Origin: Sisyra terminalis
Lineage: Eukaryota > Arthropoda > Insecta > Neuroptera > Sisyridae
DNA: 64,000 bases
NCBI GenBank assembly: GCA_958496175.1
Contig: OY292276.1
Coordinates: forward strand, 60,711,080-60,775,079
Direction: 5' to 3'
Positions 43,501-53,067 of this stretch are shown here, in pieces. Both the position numbers and the translations under genes were made by a program. The notes beneath the pieces were generated by a model. That model worked only from the letters and a program-made list of their open reading frames with translations, was not told the origin of the DNA and did no database searches. How positions within the stretch are numbered: the stretch's first letter is position 1; each line of letters opens with the position of its first letter.

Positions 43501-46500
43501 AGCATGTACAGTAGGACTTATACTTTCGATTGGCACCCTAAAAAAGAAATTTTCAAATTTGACCATTTTCGAGAAAAATCAACGATGGTTAACCCACGGT
43601 TTTTTTTGGCGAAAAATCTTTTTGTCTCGAAATCGAAAAAGATTGTTATATCATCGTTCTATACATCGTTACGAACCCGAAACTGCCTTTGGTTCGAAAA
43701 TCATCCCTTATATAACGATGCTACATGCAATTGTTGAAGAAGCCACATTCGTCTCTCCCTCTTAGTGGGAAGTGTTCATCCCTCAAACTGCCTGTTCATC
43801 CCTTAAACGTGGTTTGTTTGGGGAAAAATTTGCACAGCATGTACAGTAGGACTTATACTTTCGATTGGCACCCTAAAAAAGAAATTTTCAAATTTGACCA
43901 TTTTCGAGAAAAATCAACGATGGTTAACCCACGGTTTTTTTTGGCGAAAAATCTTTTTGTCTCGAAATCGAAAAAGATTGTTATATCATCGTTCTATACA
44001 TCGTTACGAACCCGAAACTGCCTTTGGTTCGAAAATCATCCCTTATATAACGATGCTACATGCAATTGTTGAAGAAGCCACATTCGTCTCTCCCTCTTAG
44101 TGGGAAGTGTTCATCCCTCAAACTGCCTGTTCATCCCTTAAACGTGGTTTGTTTGGGGAAAAATTTGCACAGCATGTACAGTAGGACTTATACTTTCGAT
44201 TGGCACCCTAAAAAAGAAATTTTCAAATTTGACCATTTTCGAGAAAAATCAACGATGGTTAACCCACGGTTTTTTTTGGCGAAAAATCTTTTTGTCTCGA
44301 AATCGAAAAAGATTGTTATATCATCGTTCTATACATCGTTACGAACCCGAAACTGCCTTTGGTTCGAAAATCATCCCTTATATAACGATGCTACATGCAA
44401 TTGTTGAAGAAGCCACATTCGTCTCTCCCTCTTAGTGGGAAGTGTTCATCCCTCAAACTGCCTGTTCATCCCTTAAACGTGGTTTGTTTGGGGAAAAATT
44501 TGCACAGCATGTACAGTAGGACTTATACTTTCGATTGGCACCCTAAAAAAGAAATTTTCAAATTTGACCATTTTCGAGAAAAATCAACGATGGTTAACCC
44601 ACGGTTTTTTTTGGCGAAAAATCTTTTTGTCTCGAAATCGAAAAAGATTGTTATATCATCGTTCTATACATCGTTACGAACCCGAAACTGCCTTTGGTTC
44701 GAAAATCATCCCTTATATAACGATGCTACATGCAATTGTTGAAGAAGCCACATTCGTCTCTCCCTCTTAGTGGGAAGTGTTCATCCCTCAAACTGCCTGT
44801 TCATCCCTTAAACGTGGTTTGTTTGGGGAAAAATTTGCACAGCATGTACAGTAGGACTTATACTTTCGATTGGCACCCTAAAAAAGAAATTTTCAAATTT
44901 GACCATTTTCGAGAAAAATCAACGATGGTTAACCCACGGTTTTTTTTGGCGAAAAATCTTTTTGTCTCGAAATCGAAAAAGATTGTTATATCATCGTTCT
45001 ATACATCGTTACGAACCCGAAACTGCCTTTGGTTCGAAAATCATCCCTTATATAACGATGCTACATGCAATTGTTGAAGAAGCCACATTCGTCTCTCCCT
45101 CTTAGTGGGAAGTGTTCATCCCTCAAACTGCCTGTTCATCCCTTAAACGTGGTTTGTTTGGGGAAAAATTTGCACAGCATGTACAGTAGGACTTATACTT
45201 TCGATTGGCACCCTAAAAAAGAAATTTTCAAATTTGACCATTTTCGAGAAAAATCAACGATGGTTAACCCACGGTTTTTTTTGGCGAAAAATCTTTTTGT
45301 CTCGAAATCGAAAAAGATTGTTATATCATCGTTCTATACATCGTTACGAACCCGAAACTGCCTTTGGTTCGAAAATCATCCCTTATATAACGATGCTACA
45401 TGCAATTGTTGAAGAAGCCACATTCGTCTCTCCCTCTTAGTGGGAAGTGTTCATCCCTCAAACTGCCTGTTCATCCCTTAAACGTGGTTTGTTTGGGGAA
45501 AAATTTGCACAGCATGTACAGTAGGACTTATACTTTCGATTGGCACCCTAAAAAAGAAATTTTCAAATTTGACCATTTTCGAGAAAAATCAACGATGGTT
45601 AACCCACGGTTTTTTTTGGCGAAAAATCTTTTTGTCTCGAAATCGAAAAAGATTGTTATATCATCGTTCTATACATCGTTACGAACCCGAAACTGCCTTT
45701 GGTTCGAAAATCATCCCTTATATAACGATGCTACATGCAATTGTTGAAGAAGCCACATTCGTCTCTCCCTCTTAGTGGGAAGTGTTCATCCCTCAAACTG
45801 CCTGTTCATCCCTTAAACGTGGTTTGTTTGGGGAAAAATTTGCACAGCATGTACAGTAGGACTTATACTTTCGATTGGCACCCTAAAAAAGAAATTTTCA
45901 AATTTGACCATTTTCGAGAAAAATCAACGATGGTTAACCCACGGTTTTTTTTGGCGAAAAATCTTTTTGTCTCGAAATCGAAAAAGATTGTTATATCATC
46001 GTTCTATACATCGTTACGAACCCGAAACTGCCTTTGGTTCGAAAATCATCCCTTATATAACGATGCTACATGCAATTGTTGAAGAAGCCACATTCGTCTC
46101 TCCCTCTTAGTGGGAAGTGTTCATCCCTCAAACTGCCTGTTCATCCCTTAAACGTGGTTTGTTTGGGGAAAAATTTGCACAGCATGTACAGTAGGACTTA
46201 TACTTTCGATTGGCACCCTAAAAAAGAAATTTTCAAATTTGACCATTTTCGAGAAAAATCAACGATGGTTAACCCACGGTTTTTTTTGGCGAAAAATCTT
46301 TTTGTCTCGAAATCGAAAAAGATTGTTATATCATCGTTCTATACATCGTTACGAACCCGAAACTGCCTTTGGTTCGAAAATCATCCCTTATATAACGATG
46401 CTACATGCAATTGTTGAAGAAGCCACATTCGTCTCTCCCTCTTAGTGGGAAGTGTTCATCCCTCAAACTGCCTGTTCATCCCTTAAACGTGGTTTGTTTG

Positions 46501-48678
46501 GGGAAAAATTTGCACAGCATGTACAGTAGGACTTATACTTTCGATTGGCACCCTAAAAAAGAAATTTTCAAATTTGACCATTTTCGAGAAAAATCAACGA
46601 TGGTTAACCCACGGTTTTTTTTGGCGAAAAATCTTTTTGTCTCGAAATCGAAAAAGATTGTTATATCATCGTTCTATACATCGTTACGAACCCGAAACTG
46701 CCTTTGGTTCGAAAATCATCCCTTATATAACGATGCTACATGCAATTGTTGAAGAAGCCACATTCGTCTCTCCCTCTTAGTGGGAAGTGTTCATCCCTCA
46801 AACTGCCTGTTCATCCCTTAAACGTGGTTTGTTTGGGGAAAAATTTGCACAGCATGTACAGTAGGACTTATACTTTCGATTGGCACCCTAAAAAAGAAAT
46901 TTTCAAATTTGACCATTTTCGAGAAAAATCAACGATGGTTAACCCACGGTTTTTTTTGGCGAAAAATCTTTTTGTCTCGAAATCGAAAAAGATTGTTATA
47001 TCATCGTTCTATACATCGTTACGAACCCGAAACTGCCTTTGGTTCGAAAATCATCCCTTATATAACGATGCTACATGCAATTGTTGAAGAAGCCACATTC
47101 GTCTCTCCCTCTTAGTGGGAAGTGTTCATCCCTCAAACTGCCTGTTCATCCCTTAAACGTGGTTTGTTTGGGGAAAAATTTGCACAGCATGTACAGTAGG
47201 ACTTATACTTTCGATTGGCACCCTAAAAAAGAAATTTTCAAATTTGACCATTTTCGAGAAAAATCAACGATGGTTAACCCACGGTTTTTTTTGGCGAAAA
47301 ATCTTTTTGTCTCGAAATCGAAAAAGATTGTTATATCATCGTTCTATACATCGTTACGAACCCGAAACTGCCTTTGGTTCGAAAATCATCCCTTATATAA
47401 CGATGCTACATGCAATTGTTGAAGAAGCCACATTCGTCTCTCCCTCTTAGTGGGAAGTGTTCATCCCTCAAACTGCCTGTTCATCCCTTAAACGTGGTTT
47501 GTTTGGGGAAAAATTTGCACAGCATGTACAGTAGGACTTATACTTTCGATTGGCACCCTAAAAAAGAAATTTTCAAATTTGACCATTTTCGAGAAAAATC
47601 AACGATGGTTAACCCACGGTTTTTTTTGGCGAAAAATCTTTTTGTCTCGAAATCGAAAAAGATTGTTATATCATCGTTCTATACATCGTTACGAACCCGA
47701 AACTGCCTTTGGTTCGAAAATCATCCCTTATATAACGATGCTACATGCAATTGTTGAAGAAGCCACATTCGTCTCTCCCTCTTAGTGGGAAGTGTTCATC
47801 CCTCAAACTGCCTGTTCATCCCTTAAACGTGGTTTGTTTGGGGAAAAATTTGCACAGCATGTACAGTAGGACTTATACTTTCGATTGGCACCCTAAAAAA
47901 GAAATTTTCAAATTTGACCATTTTCGAGAAAAATCAACGATGGTTAACCCACGGTTTTTTTTGGCGAAAAATCTTTTTGTCTCGAAATCGAAAAAGATTG
48001 TTATATCATCGTTCTATACATCGTTACGAACCCGAAACTGCCTTTGGTTCGAAAATCATCCCTTATATAACGATGCTACATGCAATTGTTGAAGAAGCCA
48101 CATTCGTCTCTCCCTCTTAGTGGGAAGTGTTCATCCCTCAAACTGCCTGTTCATCCCTTAAACGTGGTTTGTTTGGGGAAAAATTTGCACAGCATGTACA
48201 GTAGGACTTATACTTTCGATTGGCACCCTAAAAAAGAAATTTTCAAATTTGACCATTTTCGAGAAAAATCAACGATGGTTAACCCACGGTTTTTTTTGGC
48301 GAAAAATCTTTTTGTCTCGAAATCGAAAAAGATTGTTATATCATCGTTCTATACATCGTTACGAACCCGAAACTGCCTTTGGTTCGAAAATCATCCCTTA
48401 TATAACGATGCTACATGCAATTGTTGAAGAAGCCACATTCGTCTCTCCCTCTTAGTGGGAAGTGTTCATCCCTCAAACTGCCTGTTCATCCCTTAAACGT
48501 GGTTTGTTTGGGGAAAAATTTGCACAGCATGTACAGTAGGACTTATACTTTCGATTGGCACCCTAAAAAAGAAATTTTCAAATTTGACCATTTTCGAGAA
48601 AAATCAACGATGGTTAACCCACGGTTTTTTTTGGCGAAAAATCTTTTTGTCTCGAAATCGAAAAAGATTGTTATATCA
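40581..48678 (+). repeat. Fully homogenised terminal block of the satellite array
   Basis: After the 'aaccaac' variant at 40580 I see no further substitution or indel in about 24 successive monomers up to the array edge. Both overlapping translated frames are unchanged in every one. Array edges are normally expected to be the most diverged part, so this is the opposite of the usual pattern. I compared monomers by eye and through their translations, not by a full alignment. Confidence 0.75.
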
Positions 48679-49396
48679 AATATTTATTTACTAACTCATA
48701 TCGATTGAAATCGATCAAGAATCAATAAAAGTTACCAAATTAATCCTTTTCGACACTTGTGCATCACTTCTAATCGTATTTTTAATCAATTTAATTTACA
48801 TTTGATAGCTGTCAGAATTGTTTATGGTTTGCTTTTTATACAATCCGGTGAGCATAAAAAATTAAAATCGTCGTTTCGCCCATCTTGCTCATGTTACTTT
48901 TCACGCTCTTAAAATTTGCTCCATTTGGCCAAAAGAGAAATAATATTAGGACCGCGGCAATTTGGTCAAAATGACGTCACGTAATTTTGATGAGGCGATT
49001 TCATCGTCATCTGACGGAAAAACGCTGAACTATTACGAAGACCCACCCACATTCCTGACAAGTAGGCGGGTCTTATGAAAAATGCCGTGACGTCATTTTG
49101 ATTAAATTGTCGCGGTCCTAATATGATATCATATTTAGCCAAATGGAGTACATTTTTAGAGCGTGAAAATTAACTTTTTATTAAATGATTAAATCAATTA
49201 ACAATTTGTTTTTTTGTGCTCCCTGGGTTGCATATAAAGCATACCATAAACAATTTTTACAGCTATCAAATGTAAATTAAATTGTTTGAAAATACGATTA
49301 GAAATGATGCACAAGTGTCGAAATAGGTTTATTTGGTAACTTAGATTGATGATTGATCAATTTTATTCGATATGAGTTATTAAATAGATATTTTTT
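48679..49396. mobile_element. Foldback (long inverted repeat) element abutting the satellite
   Basis: The left arm (from 48679) and right arm (ending near 49396) are reverse complements over about 330 bp each, at roughly 80% identity by eye, around a ~80-bp centre near 49000-49080. Matching landmarks include 'aactcatatcga' at both ends, 'cgacacttgtgcatca', 'aatttacatttgatagctgt', 'ccatttggc' and 'aggaccgcg'. No coding capacity is visible, which fits a non-autonomous foldback or MITE-type DNA transposon. No clear target-site duplication is seen: the left side is satellite (ending ttatatca) and the right side is unrelated. The trinucleotide tca at the junction could belong to either side, so the breakpoint is uncertain by a few bases. 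Confidence 0.8.
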
Positions 49397-50924
49397 TGAC
49401 CCAAAATGACGCATATTACAGGTCTCTGAAGATGCTTATTTTCCGAAAATTAGTCGTTTTTAATCGCAATTATGTATATAGATTTAGTTGGAGAAACATT
49501 TAAATCATCGATTTATCATTTTCAAATGTCGATTGCTATCGTTGATCGCTCGAATTGATCATCCTAAATTTCGGACACGAGGGTTCATGCTTTTAAGTGA
49601 TAGTATAATCCAATGTAAGCTAAAAGGAAAAAAAATCATTTATTATGGTATTATTATTTACTATGAATCAGAACAATTTTTTGATGAAATCCAAGTTAAA
49701 TATTCCATAAACCTATGCCCCAAAGTTAGTTACAATCTTTTTGAATAGGAAACAACAATTTTTTACCTGAAAAAACACTTGGACTAACCATCGTTTATTT
49801 TTCAGAAAATCGTCTAAAAAAAAAATATTTATTGCGCTAATTTCTCGAAAAGTAGTCGTTTAATCACATTTACCTAACCAGATTTGGCTTTAATACAATA
49901 GATATTAACTGAATTCATATTAAAATTGATTGTACTGAAATGGAATTTTAGGAATTGGTCGTGGTTTTTAAATCTTCTCGACATTGTCTCTTACAGGACT
50001 TAATTTTCAGCATTTAATAGAATAATTCAAACCCAACTGCTTGAATTTATCATCGTTAACGTACGATCGATAATCAACGTAAAATTCGCCGTTAAAATTT
50101 GAAAATTTCAATTCTTACCTTAATTTTTTCAAAATTATAAACATGAAATACAGCTATAACTGTCTAAAGGAATATTTGTCCCTAAAAAACTCAGCAACAA
50201 GGATTATTGTTATTCCAGGATACTAGAAACAATAAAAAACAGAAATAAATAGTAAAATATTTAAAAAAAAAATTGGCAATTTCAAGGTTCCAACCTGGAG
50301 ATTGGTGCTTTAGATTCCCTCACCATATCTACACGGCTACAACTACACGTGTTTAAATAAATAAAAACTTATATATAGATATTTTTCAGATTTCAAAATT
50401 CAATTTTCTTTCACGATCGAAATAATAGGAATTTTCCAAAAAAAATTGAAATCATAGTTGCTCCACAGTACATACGGAAAATGTGTCGATACACATAATA
50501 ACATTTTGATGTTTTTCCGCATTTTTTTCGATATTTAAAATTCTAAGAAACGGTAATGCATTGTTGTCCTATGGACAAATATGTACTGCTCTTCTTTAAA
50601 GTAAATCAAAACCAACTATCGACTTTAAGAATTACATTCCGAAAAAGGTAAACAAAGTAATTTTTCTCATAAATTCCAATCAGATATTCAACCCCTTTGT
50701 TGTTGTTGTACTAGATTTGTACAATAACATAGGAAAGATATGAGAAATATCGTGAACAAACATTAAGCTTGGTAGGCAACCTGCTTACATCACTGTAAAA
50801 TCAAAATAAATGGTTGCGTATATGCAGCATTTAATAAAATTACTTGGAGAAATTTAGGGCTGTTTTATGGTTTAATTTGTTATTTGTAAGGGTAATTTTA
50901 AGTTTCTCATAAAAGTGTAAATCC
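49397..50924. other. AT-rich intergenic stretch without a recognisable gene
   Basis: The stretch is A/T-rich with many homopolymers and scattered stops in all frames. The longest frame (86 codons at 49488-49748, plus strand) has low-complexity composition and no motif I recognise. One short satellite-like fragment lies near 49.8 kb (entered separately). Nothing else could be assigned. Confidence 0.6.
49785..49829 (-). repeat. Short, strongly diverged satellite relic (inverted)
   Basis: A run beginning 'taaccatcgtt' and followed by a T-rich stretch, 'aaaatcgtc' and an A-run matches the minus strand of the 335-bp monomer and the relic near 51672-51705 in the same order. It is far from identical, so this is a plausible but weak call. 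Confidence 0.45.
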
Positions 50925-51880
50925 AGCCCTACATTTAGTGCCAATTTTTCTGAAAACAAATCACGTTTAAAGGGATAAAATTGACCATCAAAGTGGGAGA
51001 AGATCATCGTCAAACGATGAGTTAAACATCGTTGATTTTTCTCGAAAATCCTCAAACAAAAAAAAAAAATTTTTAAGGGTGCCAATCTAAAGTATAAGTC
51101 CATCTGTACATGCTGTGCAAATTTTTCCGAAAACAAACTACGTTTAAGGGATGAACAGGCAGTTTAAGGGATGAACGTTTCCCACTAAGAGGCTTCTTCA
51201 ACAATTGCATGTACCATCGTTAAATAAGGGATGATTTTCGAACCAAAGGCAGTTTCGGGTTCGTAACGATGTATAGAACGATGATATAACAATCTTTTTC
51301 GATTTCGAGACAAAAAGATTTTTCGCCAAAAAAAACCGTGGGTTAACCATCGTTGATTTTTCTCGAAAATGGTCAAATTTGAAAATTTCTTTTTTAGGGT
51401 GCCAATCGAAAGTATAAGTCCATCTGGACATGCTGTGCAAATTTTTCCCAAAACAAACCACGTTTAAGGGATGAAATCGACTATCAAATTTGGGGAAGAA
51501 ATCGTCAACCCCATCCAGACTTCAAAGGCTTAAAACATTGTTACATAAGGGATGAATTTTGAACAATAAACTGTTTCGGATTCGTATTAATGTACCAAAC
51601 GATAATATAACAATCTTTATCGAATTCGGGACACAAACTTTTTTCGCCAAAAAAAACCGTGGATTAACCATCGTTGATTTTTCACGAAAATCGTCAAATT
51701 AAAAAAAAAAGTTTTAGGATGCCAATCGAAAGTATATGTCCAGCTGTACATGCTGTGCAAATTTTTCCGAAAACAAACGACGTTTAAGGGGTGAAATTTA
51801 CCGTCAAAGTATCAGAATTCACCCCCTAACTTCAAGTGCTTGTAGAATCTCTATAATAAGGGATGATTCGCGTACCACGC
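50925..51880 (-). repeat. About three degenerate 335-bp-family monomers in inverted orientation
   Basis: The landmark 'catcgttgatttttc' recurs at about 51027, 51349 and 51672, a spacing of 322-323 bp. Between them the other monomer segments appear in order on the minus strand. The middle part (51185-51461) is close to the array sequence: its minus-strand frame matches the array frame at nearly every residue. It lacks about 14 bp ('ggagagacgaatgt'-like) relative to the array monomer. The outer copies are clearly diverged, with additional unrelated segments (e.g. 51470-51540). These are remnants of the same satellite, inverted and decaying, 2.2 kb from the array edge. Confidence 0.9.
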
Positions 51881-52599
51881 AACAATCCATCAAAACAATT
51901 CAACCAATCTAAAGCTTTTATTTTTTCAAATACATTAAATAATTTGTTTATTTATGAGATATTCTTGATCTTATTCTAACATATATTCAAAAAATAGGAG
52001 AACTGGTTAGATTTTGTTAATTGAACAAAAGTTCTTTGTAGGTGTTTTATAAATTGAGTTTTGTCATTAGCATTTAAATAACAATTAAAATTATTCTTTA
52101 ACCAAAAAGAAAAAAAACGTTTTTTTAACATTACATTTTAGATATTTAATGGTTTAACATTTACGTTTTTTATCTCACATTTATATTTTGCTTTTTTTAT
52201 TAATTACAGAATTTTAGTTTAGCTTTGTTTAAAATTTTCTGTATTTTGGCAATTATACATAAATAAATTTTGTTAAAATTTAAAATAAGGGATCGGGTGG
52301 GATGGCGTTAAATATCTACTTGAATATTTTTGTCTTCATATAATAATTAAAAGTACATGGGCACTGGAAACAAGTACTTGATCGCCCCTTGCTTTCCTCA
52401 TTCGACTAGCATTAATTTCATTATTATTAATAACAAATTACATTTACATAAAAATTCTAACGTAGGAATTTAAAACGTCTCCTCAAAAAATCTAAAATCA
52501 TTTTACAAAACAAATAAAATCAGTTATAAAAAAATAACACTAATTTTGCTCACAAAAGTAGTTTCATTGCAAACTTATATATATATAAATATATATATT
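51881..52599. other. AT-rich intergenic stretch downstream of AMFR
   Basis: The sequence is very A/T-rich with many poly-A and poly-T runs and a short TA tract near 52576-52600. I see no open frame with gene-like composition, no RNA gene and no repeat shared with the rest of the window. It separates the satellite relics from the 3' end of AMFR. Confidence 0.6.
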
Positions 52600-52817
52600 C
52601 AAAATGATAAAAAAAAATTGTTAATTTATTCTACATTTTAAATAGTGTAGTAGCTTTTAAATAGAGTACGAGAGCATGTATAATCTTCTTTTTTTTTTTT
52701 TGACTTTTAAATCAACAAATGATTTGATTTTAATTTTTGCAAAGATCGAGAAAACTTTCACGAATCTTAATCATTTTCTAGTAACATGAAATTGAAATTT
52801 TTTTTTTTTTAGTCAAT
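52600..52817 (-). other. AMFR: Probable 3' UTR of AMFR
   Basis: This is the minus-strand sequence following the AMFR stop codon. It is A/T-rich and contains one AATAAA hexamer (minus strand, 52625-52630) about 190 nt after the stop. The end point is inferred from that hexamer only, so cleavage near 52600-52615 is a guess. Confidence 0.4.
52625..52630 (-). promoter_or_regulatory. AMFR: Candidate polyadenylation signal AATAAA
   Basis: The plus strand reads tttatt, giving AATAAA on the coding strand downstream of the AMFR stop at 52818-52820. A T-rich stretch follows on the coding strand. The hexamer is common by chance in such AT-rich DNA. Confidence 0.4.
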
Positions 52818-53067
52818 TCAACTTTTGATGGTTGCAACATTTTCATTTTTGTACTCGTTAACGGACGGCGAATGAGGTGGTTCTTCGGTGGTGGTTCGCT
52901 GGTGCTCACCATTTTCCCCATTTTCATTTTCATTTTCTTCGGTGCGTTTTTTCTCCAGGTATCGTTTTCGTGCCGCCAATATTAGCTGTTCTTTTCGGCG
53001 ATGCAAAATTCGTTCACGTTCCAATGACGACTTCGAAAAACGACCACCCAAATTTACTGTTTCTTCA
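52818..53067 (-). CDS. AMFR: AMFR exon G: G2BR-like helix and C-terminus
   Basis: The last 82 codons and TGA (52818-52820). The exon begins EETVNLGGRFSKSS and the helix ERERILHRRKEQLILAARKR, aligned with the UBE2G2-binding region of gp78, followed by an acidic, Asn/Glu-rich tail ending ATIKS. The separate VCP-interacting motif found at the C-terminus of the vertebrate protein is not visible. Confidence 0.92.

Larger units (their letters stand above)
1..48678 (+). repeat. 335-bp satellite DNA array, about 145 tandem monomers
   Basis: A 335-bp unit repeats head to tail from the first base to 48678. For example, the same 68-codon frame starts at 17, 352, 687 and so on, and from 16424 to 48249 the spacing is exactly 95 x 335 bp with no net indel. 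Most monomers look identical; scattered single-base variants are shared between monomers at fixed multiples of 335. Each monomer holds A/T tracts and four copies of the 7-mer AACGATG/CATCGTT (in the first monomer at 39-45, 110-116, 122-128 and 172-178). 335 is not a multiple of 3, so no frame stays open through the array; the 68- and 115-codon frames are by-products of repetition. This is satellite heterochromatin, possibly pericentromeric or subtelomeric, but position on the chromosome cannot be told. The array continues left of the window. I do not recognise the family. Confidence 0.98.

Noticed and set aside
1..48678. CRISPR array
   Set aside because: Repeats are contiguous 335-bp monomers with no unique spacers, in a eukaryotic sequence.
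1..48708. Hundreds of overlapping 68- and 115-codon open frames on the plus strand
   Set aside because: They are one 335-bp satellite read in shifting frames; 335 is not divisible by 3, the frames overlap each other and cross monomer boundaries, and they show no protein motif.
49488..49748. 86-codon open frame on the plus strand
   Set aside because: AT-rich composition, no recognisable domain, no splice or regulatory context; consistent with chance.
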